Assembly (NCBI GenBank): GCA_031256445.1
Contig: JAIRQN010000039.1
Coordinates: 1-53,125, forward strand
Reading direction: 5' to 3'
Source of the DNA: Treponema sp.
GTDB lineage: Bacteria; Spirochaetota; Spirochaetia; Treponematales; Breznakiellaceae
DNA length: 53,125 nt
Positions 26,144 to 34,234 of this stretch are shown here, piece after piece. A program made the position numbers and the translations under genes. The notes under the pieces were generated by a model. It was not told the origin of the DNA and searched no databases. It saw only the letters and a program-made list of their open reading frames with translations. Each line of letters starts with the position of its first letter. The first letter of the stretch is position 1.

Positions 26144-28273
26144 TTAAAACAGGAAATTTTCTACATCCAAAATTATTTTATCCAGATTATTAAAACTTGT
26201 TTTTGTTTCAGGCAGAGACTGAATGAACAATTGCCCGTAATTTTTTTTAAGAAGGCGGCTGTCCAGGACAATTACAACTCCGCGATCGGCGCTGCGGCGC
26301 ATCAGCCGTCCGAACCCCTGTTTGAATTTCATCGCGGCCTGGGGCAGAGAGAGCTCCAGAAACGGGCTTCCCCCGCGTTTCAAAATGGCTTCGCAGCGGG
26401 CTTCAAAGACAGGATCGCCCGGAGAGCGGAAGGGCAGCCTGCATATTATTACCATGCGCAGCGTATCGCCTGGAGCGTCAACTCCCTCCCAGAACGAGTC
26501 GGTGGCAAACAGGCATGAACTTTCATCGGATAGAAATTCCTGCAGCAGACGGGTCCTGTCGTCATCGCCCTGTTTAAGGCAGCGGATACCAAGAGGTTCA
26601 AGAATTTTTTTGGCGCAATGATACGCGCTTTTTAAAGACTGGTATGAGGTAAAAAGAATCAGCGCCGAGCCGCCGGCGGTTGCGGCAAGGCTGCCTGCGG
26701 CTTTGTCGATATATTCCTGATACGCGAATTCGTCAGGCAGCGGCGCGTCTGTCGGAGACGCGAGGAGTACCGCGCTGGAATATGGGAATGGAGAGGGAAA
26801 GCACCCTGAAAGCAGCGCCCGGTTATTGGCATCCGCAATGCCGCAGCGGCTTGCCCACCAGGAAAAATCGTCATTAATAGCCAATGTCGCCGATACGCAG
26901 ACCACCGTTTTATTGGGCAGGAAAACGCTGTCTTTGAGTTTTGGCGCCAAATCAAGCGGGCTTCTTGTAAAAACAGCCGCATTCCGTTCATTCGATGAAT
27001 CGCCCGATAACCGGTATCTTTCTATCCAGAGAACTTCATCTTCGTGTTTGCGGTAATCCATAAACGCGGCGCATATTTCCGCGATGCCTTCCAGCCTTCT
27101 GAGTATCGCTTTTATTTCCCATACGACAGGCTCGTTTGCAGTCTCTTCATCAAGGCTGCCCAACAGTTTACTGACCATACCGGTTAAAGCGTTGATGTTT
27201 TTTTTAAGGTTTTTAAAACATGGAAACAGGGCTGCCTTTAAATCCTCTTCATCCAATGCGGGCGTAAGTCTGAACATTCCCTCCGTATTGCAAAATTGAA
27301 GGGCGCGTTCATCAAGCTCATCTGCTGAGCCGCGGATTTTTTCGATAATGTCAGAAATGTCGTCTATTGGGTCTGTCTCTGGCGGCAGAAAGGAACACAG
27401 ATTTACAAGAAGGCCTTTTGCTCTGCGCGGGTTGAATAATCTTCCCAGTTGGCGGAAAATTCCGGTTCTTGTAAATTCCGAAGAGAAAAATGAAGTAGCC
27501 GCTTTTTCAATCGTATGGGCTTCGTCAATGATAAGGCGGCTGAACGGCGGAAGCACAACGGCGTTTTCATAACCCGCTCCCTGGTAACGGGCAGCCAAAT
27601 CCGCGAAAAGAAGATGATGGTTAACAACAACTATATGAGCGTTTGCCGCTTCTTTGCGCAGCGCCAGTATAAAACACTGCTCCCTCCAGGGACAGTGCAA
27701 TCCCATGCATAGATCGGATTCCGAGCAAACGCTTGACCAGACAGTATCGGAAGGAACGGACGGAAGTTCGGATTTATCTCCTGTCTTTGAGGTATTCGCC
27801 CACTGCGCGATACGTTTGAATTCATCAGAGTTAAAATCGAAAAGCGGCGGTTCCCGGAATGTTTCGTCAAGACGGCGAAGGCATATGTAATTGCCGCGCC
27901 CTTTCATAATAACGGCTTTTATCTTCGCGCCGCCCGCTGCGCATGCCACAAGAGGAATGTCCTTTTCATAAAGCTGCCTCTGCAATGTAATTGTTGCGGT
28001 TGATATTACAACCGGCTGTTTGGGAATTTTTTCCTGTTTATCATCGTTTAAAAGCGCAAAGTGAACGGCAGGAAGAAGGTACGCGAATGATTTTCCGACG
28101 CCGGTGCCGGCTTCGGCCATGCAAAGAGAGTCTTCGTTAAATGCTTTTATTATCAGCTCAAGAAGATCAATCTGCGCCTGACGCGGCTCATACGAGGGAA
28201 GTTTTTCCGCTATCGCGCCGCCTTCGCACAGAGACGCTGTTATTCTCTGTGAATCAAGTAAACAGGGTTTAAT
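26144..28273 (-). CDS. dinG: DinG/XPD-family ATP-dependent DNA helicase, probably with an AUU start
   Basis: Superfamily 2 5'-3' helicase of the iron-sulfur XPD/DinG group, for repair of replication-blocking structures. Assuming the AUU at 28273, the protein has 709 residues. The Q-motif YEPRQAQIDLLELI is at about residues 27-40. Walker A AEAGTGVGKSFAYLLP is at about 53-68. Four cysteines (CSESDLCMGLHCPWREQC) fit a 4Fe-4S cluster. The DEAH box is LIIDEAHTIE, and helicase motif VI is near QGFGRLMRRSADRG. An ATG at 28120 would start inside the protein and omit the conserved Q-motif. The gene is translationally tied to the peptidase upstream and followed by cheW. Confidence 0.9.
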   Translation of the reverse strand: MKPCLLDSQRITASLCEGGAIAEKLPSYEPRQAQIDLLELIIKAFNEDSLCMAEAGTGVGKSFAYLLPAVHFALLNDDKQEKIPKQPVVISTATITLQRQLYEKDIPLVACAAGGAKIKAVIMKGRGNYICLRRLDETFREPPLFDFNSDEFKRIAQWANTSKTGDKSELPSVPSDTVWSSVCSESDLCMGLHCPWREQCFILALRKEAANAHIVVVNHHLLFADLAARYQGAGYENAVVLPPFSRLIIDEAHTIEKAATSFFSSEFTRTGIFRQLGRLFNPRRAKGLLVNLCSFLPPETDPIDDISDIIEKIRGSADELDERALQFCNTEGMFRLTPALDEEDLKAALFPCFKNLKKNINALTGMVSKLLGSLDEETANEPVVWEIKAILRRLEGIAEICAAFMDYRKHEDEVLWIERYRLSGDSSNERNAAVFTRSPLDLAPKLKDSVFLPNKTVVCVSATLAINDDFSWWASRCGIADANNRALLSGCFPSPFPYSSAVLLASPTDAPLPDEFAYQEYIDKAAGSLAATAGGSALILFTSYQSLKSAYHCAKKILEPLGIRCLKQGDDDRTRLLQEFLSDESSCLFATDSFWEGVDAPGDTLRMVIICRLPFRSPGDPVFEARCEAILKRGGSPFLELSLPQAAMKFKQGFGRLMRRSADRGVVIVLDSRLLKKNYGQLFIQSLPETKTSFNNLDKIILDVENFLF

Positions 28274-28284
28274 TTATATCCTCA
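28271..28284 (-). promoter_or_regulatory. Ribosome binding site and putative AUU start codon of dinG
   Basis: GAGG at 28280-28283 sits 6 nt before ATT at 28271-28273. A TAA lies in frame just upstream (28274-28276), and no ATG, GTG or TTG occurs in frame until 28120, well after conserved residues. The Shine-Dalgarno overlaps the TGA of the upstream peptidase gene. Confidence 0.6.
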
Positions 28285-29529
28285 CTTGTCACTGCTGATT
28301 GCCAGCAATGCCATTACCCTGGCGTCCCCGATAATATTATCCAAAAGCGCAAATTCATCCGGCTGGTGCAATGACCCGCCAGTCTTTGTCCAGACCGCGC
28401 AGTCAATGCCGATATTGCGCAGGTAAGCCGCCATTGTGCCGCCTCCGATGCCTATAAGACGTCCTTTTACGGCGTATACTTCGGCGATTGCCCGGGTAAG
28501 TAATTTTACAACAGGCGCGTCCGCGCCTGTTGGCATGGATTTCATCATCTGAAGAATTGAATATTCGATCTTTACCCTGTGTTTTTTTTCCGTTTCCGCC
28601 CTGATAACGTCAATTTCGGCTAACACAGAATCTGGCGTGTAACGCGGAAGGACGCGCATATCCATGTAAAAAATGTCTTCTCCCGGAATGGTGTTAATGT
28701 TGGGAACATTCGCCTCTTTTTTCGTCGGGACAAAAGTGGAATAGTCAGGGTTAAACATCGGATCGCGGTCGGCGAATTTGGAAGAAAGCTCGCTGTGCAG
28801 GCGCAGGGCAAGCTCGCATGACGCGAGAAAAGCATTTGCGCCCGCATCCGGACGCGAGCCGTGAGCCTGTTTTCCCGTTGTGACAAACTTTATCCATATA
28901 ATATTTTTTTCGGCGATTTCAATATTTTCGCCTTTTTCATCGCCGCCGTCAGGAACAAGAACCATATCATTTTTCCTGAACAGCGCCTTGTGGTTATCCG
29001 CCAGCCACTTTATTCCGTAAGATGACCCCATCTCTTCATCCGCGGCAAACAGCAGTTTTATGGTACGCGCCGGTTTTAAACCCTGCGCGGTAAAAGCCAT
29101 TGCGGCAAGCGCCGAAGATACCAGCCCTTGCTGGTTGTCTTCCACCCCCCGCCCGATAAGCCTTGGCCCTGGAGCGTCATCTTTGCGCACAACAGCCCAC
29201 GGATCGCTGTTCCAGAGTTTTTCCTCTCCGGGCGGAACGACATCGGTATGGCTCATGATCCACAGCCGCCCGTTTTCTTCGCTCCCGCCATCAATGGTCG
29301 CGATCAAATTAGGGCGCACTTTGCCTTTTGCTCTCGCATCCGGCGCGTCATATCTTTCAATATCAGTGATGCCATGAGCCTTAAGCCAGTTTTCAAGGAA
29401 AAGGCACTTGTCAAGCTCTCCCTCTCCGCCTGATTCAGGCGATATGGCAGGCCTCTTCGTAAGCTCAGTCTCCAGTTCAACCGCCAGATCAACGGAATTA
29501 TCAATCCAGGAGAAAAGTTTTTCTTTCAT
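28282..29529 (-). CDS. M20-family zinc metallopeptidase (dipeptidase or deacylase)
   Basis: Cytosolic amidohydrolase, probably a dipeptidase or an N-acyl deacylase. Two-metal site residues are visible: His in MSHTDVVPPG, Asp in GRGVEDNQQG, Glu pair in FAADEEMGS, Asp in VLVPDGGD, and His near the C terminus in GGSLHQPDEF. The lid dimerisation domain runs from about residue 200 to 320 (GKQAHGSRPDAGANAF). At 415 residues it resembles the ArgE/DapE/Sapep group. The substrate cannot be assigned. It may start a transcript from a promoter at 29541-29568 and is coupled to dinG. Confidence 0.88.
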   Translation of the reverse strand: MKEKLFSWIDNSVDLAVELETELTKRPAISPESGGEGELDKCLFLENWLKAHGITDIERYDAPDARAKGKVRPNLIATIDGGSEENGRLWIMSHTDVVPPGEEKLWNSDPWAVVRKDDAPGPRLIGRGVEDNQQGLVSSALAAMAFTAQGLKPARTIKLLFAADEEMGSSYGIKWLADNHKALFRKNDMVLVPDGGDEKGENIEIAEKNIIWIKFVTTGKQAHGSRPDAGANAFLASCELALRLHSELSSKFADRDPMFNPDYSTFVPTKKEANVPNINTIPGEDIFYMDMRVLPRYTPDSVLAEIDVIRAETEKKHRVKIEYSILQMMKSMPTGADAPVVKLLTRAIAEVYAVKGRLIGIGGGTMAAYLRNIGIDCAVWTKTGGSLHQPDEFALLDNIIGDARVMALLAISSDK

Positions 29530-29540
29530 GATAATATCTT

Positions 29541-29568
29541 AATATATTTCGTATATTTATCAAAGCAA
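29541..29568 (-). promoter_or_regulatory. Possible promoter of the M20 peptidase-dinG transcript
   Basis: On the minus strand, TTGCTT (29563-29568) and TATATT (29541-29546) are separated by 16 nt in an AT-rich gap of 59 nt. The leader would be only a few bases long. Both hexamers are imperfect. Confidence 0.4.
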
Positions 29569-29588
29569 GAGTTCACTGCGGCAAAATT

Positions 29589-30575
29589 TTATTTGCTGTT
29601 AATCGTTAGTCCCTGATATGCTGCCCAGCTGGTTTTTATCAATGTTTCTATATCTGAATATTTTGCCTTCCATCCAAGAAGCTCGCGCGCCAGAGCCGAA
29701 GACGCATAGAGTTTAGCAGGGTCTCCGCTTCGCCGTCCTGTGATGTTTGCGCTGATGTTCCTGCCTGTCACCTTACGGGCTGTTTCCAGAACCTCCGTTA
29801 CTGAATAACCTTTTTCGCTTGCCAGGTTTACAGTTATGCTCCTGTCATTTTTCATGATGTAATCCAGAGCAAAAGTATGCGCGGACGCAAGATCGCCTGC
29901 GTGAACATAATCGCGTATGCATGTACCGTCGGGAGTATCGTAATCATTCCCGAAAATCTGCATTTCCTTTCGGATACCGCAGGCTGTTTCCATTATTACC
30001 GGTATTAAATTCGCGGGGTTTTGCTCAAGCCCTTTGATGCGGCCTTTAACATCGTAGCCTGCGGCGTTAAAATAGCGAAGGGCGGCGTAACGGATATTTT
30101 TTATTTTTTCATACCAGAATAAAAATTTTTCAATTTCCAGTTTTGTAAAGCCGTAGTAATTTTCAGGCATTGCGGGGTGTTTTTCATCAATGGGAAGATA
30201 CTGAGGCTCTCCGTATACCGCCGCACTTGATGAGAAGACGATATTTTTAATGCCCGCTTCGCACGCTGCGTTTAAAATATTCAGGGTTCCAATAATATTG
30301 TTACGTGAATATTTTTCCGGATTAAGCATCGATTCTCCTGCCGCTTTGGACGCGGCAAGGTGAACAAGCGCGTTAAAAGAGCCGCTTTTCATTGCATTAA
30401 GAAGCCCGGAGTAATCATGGATATCGCCGTGGATAAATCCGGCCTGCGGAAAAAGATTTTCGCGCAGCCCGCTTGACAGATTGTCAAATACGGCGCAATT
30501 GTGCCCTGAACCGAGAAATTCCGCAGTTACATGGCTTCCGATGTAGCCGGCTCCGCCAATTATTAAAATATTCAT
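29589..30575 (-). CDS. galE: UDP-glucose 4-epimerase
   Basis: Interconverts UDP-glucose and UDP-galactose using bound NAD. The N-terminal Rossmann motif is MNILIIGGAGYIGSHVTAEF, the catalytic Ser-Tyr-Lys set is FSSSAAVYGEP and YYGFTKLEIEK, and the C-terminal signature AARYFNAAGYD-like segment is present. It has 328 residues from the ATG at 30575, where the Rossmann motif begins; a TTG 18 nt further upstream is less likely. No Shine-Dalgarno is visible and AT-rich -10-like sequence (TATTAT) lies 4 nt before the ATG, so a leaderless message is possible. It may supply galactose for surface polymers; the neighbouring sugar-phosphate transferase fits this. Confidence 0.94.
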   Translation of the reverse strand: MNILIIGGAGYIGSHVTAEFLGSGHNCAVFDNLSSGLRENLFPQAGFIHGDIHDYSGLLNAMKSGSFNALVHLAASKAAGESMLNPEKYSRNNIIGTLNILNAACEAGIKNIVFSSSAAVYGEPQYLPIDEKHPAMPENYYGFTKLEIEKFLFWYEKIKNIRYAALRYFNAAGYDVKGRIKGLEQNPANLIPVIMETACGIRKEMQIFGNDYDTPDGTCIRDYVHAGDLASAHTFALDYIMKNDRSITVNLASEKGYSVTEVLETARKVTGRNISANITGRRSGDPAKLYASSALARELLGWKAKYSDIETLIKTSWAAYQGLTINSK

Positions 30576-30656
30576 ATATATAATATACAGCAAAACCGCT
30601 TTTTAAAACTACGGGCTTGTGTGTTTTACCTGATATTTTTGCAGTATCTTGCGAAA

Positions 30657-31823
30657 TTATTTTACCAGTTCATGGTTTTTTAGCGCTTCTTCAATTAACG
30701 GTTCCAGTTCAAGCGATTCGTATAATTCATTGGCTTCTGCTACGCCGCCGTGAAGGACAGGATGCGCAGGAGTAAAGAGCGTACAGCAGTCTTCGTAAGG
30801 CAGGATGGAAATTTTATACGCGCCGATGCGTTCGGATTGCCGGATTATATTTTCCTTGTTTGCGCCGATTAAAGGGCGAAGGACGGGCAACTTAACGCGG
30901 TTCTGAGCGCAGGTTAAATTTTCAATTGTCTGGCTTGCCACCTGGGAAAGACTCTCTCCCGTGATAAGGCATTTGCATTTGATTTTAACGGCTGTTTTCT
31001 CCGCGGCTTCCATCATTGCCATGCGAAGCAGAACCGTAGTCCACGGCGCCGGAGCGCGCTCTTTAATGCGCATCTGCACACCGGTAAAATTCAGTATGTA
31101 AAGCCGGATACCCATGCAGTATGAGCCGGTTATTTTCGCCAAATTGATAACCTTTTGCTTCGCTTCCAGTGATGTGTACGGATAGGAATGAAAATGAACC
31201 GCGTCAACATTCATTCCGCGGGCTGCCATCAGAAAACCGGCTACAGGAGAATCAATCCCTCCTGATAGCAGCAAAAGCCCTCTTCCGGCCGATCCTACAG
31301 GAAGACCGCCGAGGCCTTTTTTGCCGCCTGAGTATACATACGCTTTTTCCCGTATTTCAACTTTTATTACATCCTGCGGGGAATGAATATCAACTGCAAG
31401 TTCCTTTACCGCGTTTATGATCGCGTTCCCTGCCTGACAGCATATTTCATAGGAACTGATCGGAAAACTCTTGTCAGTCCTGCGGGCGTCAATCTTGAAT
31501 GTTTTAATGCCGGCGGCGGAAATTTTTTTCCCCTCTTCCACACAGGCCGCTAGCACATCATCTACCGTTTTTTTACAGGCTGCGGTTTTTGCCCATCCTG
31601 AAATGCCAATAAGTCGGGAGAGGACATCTTCAACCATTTCGGATTTTTCCTGCGGGCATTCAATGAAAAAACGGCCGTCTGTGGTTCTTAATTTGACGTT
31701 TTTTTCATTTTCATTGATTTTCAGCATCTGCAAAAGATTGCTTTTCAGAATTTTCTCAAAACTTTTGCGGTTTCCGCCTTTCAGGCTAAGCTCGGCCGGT
31801 TTTAAAAGCCATGTTACAGGAAT
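30657..31823 (-). CDS. thiI: tRNA 4-thiouridine synthetase ThiI, probably with an AUU start
   Basis: Adenylates U8 of tRNA and inserts sulfur to make 4-thiouridine; in some bacteria it also supports thiazole synthesis. Read from the AUU at 31823 it has 388 residues. The N-terminal domain begins with a family-typical stretch WLLKPAELSLKGGNRKSF. The THUMP domain is at about 60-170. The PP-loop is LLLSGGIDSPVAG, followed by PWTTVLLRMAM. There is no rhodanese domain; the length matches the short form. A Cys pair in YEDCCTLFTPAHP may take part in sulfur transfer. The gene overlaps the cysteine desulfurase by 10 nt, its likely sulfur donor. A canonical start (TTG at 31733) would remove the conserved N terminus. 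Confidence 0.92.
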   Translation of the reverse strand: MPVTWLLKPAELSLKGGNRKSFEKILKSNLLQMLKINENEKNVKLRTTDGRFFIECPQEKSEMVEDVLSRLIGISGWAKTAACKKTVDDVLAACVEEGKKISAAGIKTFKIDARRTDKSFPISSYEICCQAGNAIINAVKELAVDIHSPQDVIKVEIREKAYVYSGGKKGLGGLPVGSAGRGLLLLSGGIDSPVAGFLMAARGMNVDAVHFHSYPYTSLEAKQKVINLAKITGSYCMGIRLYILNFTGVQMRIKERAPAPWTTVLLRMAMMEAAEKTAVKIKCKCLITGESLSQVASQTIENLTCAQNRVKLPVLRPLIGANKENIIRQSERIGAYKISILPYEDCCTLFTPAHPVLHGGVAEANELYESLELEPLIEEALKNHELVK

Positions 31824-33043
31824 TTTAAAACCTCCGTAACCGCGTCAAGAAGAAGATCAATCTGTTCATCAGTTGTCGTGTAACCCTGCGAAATACGGAT
31901 GCCTTCTATTCTCAATTTTTCCTCAACGCCCATTGCGAGCAATACCGGCCTTTCAGGAGATGACGAAGAACAGGCCGAACCTGTGGAAACCGCGAAACCA
32001 AGATCGTCCAGCGCGCGCGCCATTACCTCGCCGGGAATATCATTGAAAGCCGCCTGTAATATATACGGAGAAAATCTGTCATCGTCCGCAAGGCGCTCCT
32101 TCGGGATTATTGCGCATCTTTTTATTTCTTTAAGAGAGCCGATTAATTTTTTCCACCTCGCTTTCGCGCGCGCGTAACGGCGCTCAACTGTATTTTCAGG
32201 CGGTTCTCCCTCTGCAAAGCCTGCGTTAGCTGAAACAGCGTATTTTTCCAGGCAGCCGGCAAGCGATACCGCTCCGCAAACGTTTTCTGTTCCGCCCCTG
32301 ACGCCGTTTTCCTGGCCGCCGCCGGAATAAAAAATTTCCTGCCTGAACGGTTTGCGCAGGTATAAAAGCCCGATTCCGCGCGGCCCTGAAATTTTATGGG
32401 CGCTTATCGACGCTGAATCAATTTCCCAGTCCGCGATGCGTACCGGTATTTTTCCGGCAGCCTGCACAAGATCGCAGTGAAAATGAACGGGAGCTTTGGA
32501 GATTTCCCTGTGTTTGCGTATAACATCAGCAAGACATGCTATATCCGTCACAGAACCGGTTTCGTTATTGACTGCCATAACCGACGCGAATCTCGCGTCA
32601 GGATTTTTTAAAAGCGCGTTTTGAAGAGCCGCGGCGGTTACGCATCCTGATGAATCAACGGCGATTGTTCCGACAGGCCTGCCCATTTTCGCCAGGGTTT
32701 CCACCGCTTCCCTTACAGACGGGTGTTCCGCCTCGGAAGATATAACCGTTCCCTGGCTTTTGCGCGTAAGGTTTGAAAATAACGCTATGCTGTTTGATTC
32801 AGTTCCGCCTGACGTAAAAAACAACGTTTCCGGCGGAACATTTAAAACTTTTGCGCAGCGCGCGCGCGCGTTTTCAAGTGCGTTTTTTGCCTCTTTGCCC
32901 TCGCTGTGCTGAGACGAAGGATTTGCGAAACAGGCAAAACAATCCGCGTTCATCTCCGCGCTGCTGTCAAAGATCGAAGAGGCGGCCCAGTCAAAATAAT
33001 GCCGTTTAATGTTACTGTTTTTTTTTATATCATCTGCGGGCAT
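31814..33043 (-). CDS. nifS: Cysteine desulfurase (NifS/IscS family)
   Basis: PLP enzyme that makes alanine and a protein-bound persulfide from cysteine. Motifs: FTSGGTESNSIALF, SEAEHPSV with the His that stacks on PLP, MAVNNETGSVTDI, the PLP lysine in ISAHKISGPRGIGLLYL, and the active-site Cys in AVSTGSACSSSSPE. It has 409 residues. No iscU or other scaffold gene is adjacent; instead thiI overlaps its 3' end, so tRNA thiolation is its likely local task. A slight oddity is an insertion with FAEGEPPENTVERRYARAKA near residue 270. It lies 3 nt after the sugar transferase gene, without a clear Shine-Dalgarno, so coupling is likely. Confidence 0.93.
   Translation of the reverse strand: MPADDIKKNSNIKRHYFDWAASSIFDSSAEMNADCFACFANPSSQHSEGKEAKNALENARARCAKVLNVPPETLFFTSGGTESNSIALFSNLTRKSQGTVISSEAEHPSVREAVETLAKMGRPVGTIAVDSSGCVTAAALQNALLKNPDARFASVMAVNNETGSVTDIACLADVIRKHREISKAPVHFHCDLVQAAGKIPVRIADWEIDSASISAHKISGPRGIGLLYLRKPFRQEIFYSGGGQENGVRGGTENVCGAVSLAGCLEKYAVSANAGFAEGEPPENTVERRYARAKARWKKLIGSLKEIKRCAIIPKERLADDDRFSPYILQAAFNDIPGEVMARALDDLGFAVSTGSACSSSSPERPVLLAMGVEEKLRIEGIRISQGYTTTDEQIDLLLDAVTEVLKFL
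31821..31835 (-). promoter_or_regulatory. Ribosome binding site and putative AUU start codon of thiI
   Basis: A full GGAGG (31831-31835) lies 7 nt before ATT at 31821-31823, inside the end of the cysteine desulfurase gene. The thiI frame has an upstream TGA, then no ATG, GTG or TTG before 31733, although conserved ThiI sequence extends back to the ATT. Confidence 0.65.
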
Positions 33044-33046
33044 ATT

Positions 33047-34153
33047 TTAATTTTCGGAATTATTACCGGCGTTTTCTGCCATTGGCTCTTTGGCGGTTCT
33101 TCTGTTTAAAAAATGAATTGCTATAAAAAAAGACAGAGCGATAAAGTAAGCGGCGCCAAGAACAAGCAATGAAGGAGCGCCTTCCAGACGGACAGATATG
33201 AATGTAAGCACGCCCAGAATAATCTGAAGGCCAAAGACAACCGATATAACTCCCCTGGCGTTAAGGCCAAGATTTAAAAGTTTATGATGTAAATGGGATT
33301 TATCGGGATCGTAGATTTTTTTGCCGTCACGGAGCCTGCGCCAGACAGCGGCGGTTGTGTCAAGAATCGGGATGGCGAAAAGAGCCGCTGCGTAAAAAAC
33401 CGGCAGCGAAGAAGGCTTAAACTGATCTTTCATTACGACAAGAAGCGCAAGCGTTAATCCCAGAAACTGGCTGCCTCCGTCTCCCATAAAAATTTTCGCG
33501 CGCGGGAAAGGAGCGTTAAAGGCGAGGAACCCGATCAATACTCCCAAAAGGCATGCGCAGAGAAAAACGGATTTTGAAACGCCGGCAAAATAAAAAAAGA
33601 TTAATCCAAGGAAAAATACTATCAGGGCGCTGAGCCCTCCGGCAAGACCGTCAACGCCGTCCATTAAATTTATCGCGTTTGTAAGCCCGACCACCCATAA
33701 AATTGTTATGGGATAACTGAATATACCAAGATCTGTTAAAATTCCGGTTCCCCCGTAAAGCAGTCTTTCGAAGGTAAAACCAGGTATAGTGACGCATAAT
33801 GCCGCTGCAATCTGTATTAATAATTTATAACGGGGAGACATTGGGCGGAAATCGTCATAAACGCCGGAAAGAAGGGTTATAATCATCGCTGCCGCGCAGG
33901 GAAAAAACCGTACAACATCTACGCCCGATATTTTATAAACAATACCGATAGCGGTCATTATAACGAAAAAAGCTAACGTAAAACCGATGCCGCCCATCCG
34001 CGGAATATTTCCTGAATGGATTTTCCGCTCATCAAGATGATCATACCAGCCTTTACGGTGACATATTTTCAGGATCAACGCGACAGCACAAACTGATAAC
34101 GCTATTGAAAACCCGAATACCAATAAAACAACAGACAATTTACAGTTCCCCAA
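33047..34153 (-). CDS. Undecaprenyl-phosphate sugar-1-phosphate transferase (WecA/TagO-like, GT4)
   Basis: Integral membrane enzyme that transfers a HexNAc-1-phosphate from a UDP-sugar to the C55 carrier, starting a surface polysaccharide or lipid-linked glycan. It has about 11 hydrophobic helices. Conserved loops: RKIHSGNIPRMGGIG, DDFRPMSPRYK, NAINLMDGVDGLAGG and FMGDGGSQFLG, with HLHHKLLN near the C terminus matching the WecA/TagO type rather than MraY. It has 368 residues if started at the TTG at 34153; a TTG at 34138 with GGGGA 8 nt upstream is an equally good start. It is the first gene of the long minus-strand run, divergent from thrA. Confidence 0.85.
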   Translation of the reverse strand: MGNCKLSVVLLVFGFSIALSVCAVALILKICHRKGWYDHLDERKIHSGNIPRMGGIGFTLAFFVIMTAIGIVYKISGVDVVRFFPCAAAMIITLLSGVYDDFRPMSPRYKLLIQIAAALCVTIPGFTFERLLYGGTGILTDLGIFSYPITILWVVGLTNAINLMDGVDGLAGGLSALIVFFLGLIFFYFAGVSKSVFLCACLLGVLIGFLAFNAPFPRAKIFMGDGGSQFLGLTLALLVVMKDQFKPSSLPVFYAAALFAIPILDTTAAVWRRLRDGKKIYDPDKSHLHHKLLNLGLNARGVISVVFGLQIILGVLTFISVRLEGAPSLLVLGAAYFIALSFFIAIHFLNRRTAKEPMAENAGNNSEN

Positions 34154-34234
34154 TACTTTTGCTCATATTCTACTAAACACTACTACAAATATATCAAAAA
34201 ATAAAGTAGAATTCAGCAATATTGGAGAAAATAA

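Noticed and set aside
34154-34180. An 8-codon frame (ATG...TAA) just before the GT4 transferase
   Set aside because: No ribosome binding site and no recognisable leader-peptide composition; chance is the simpler explanation.
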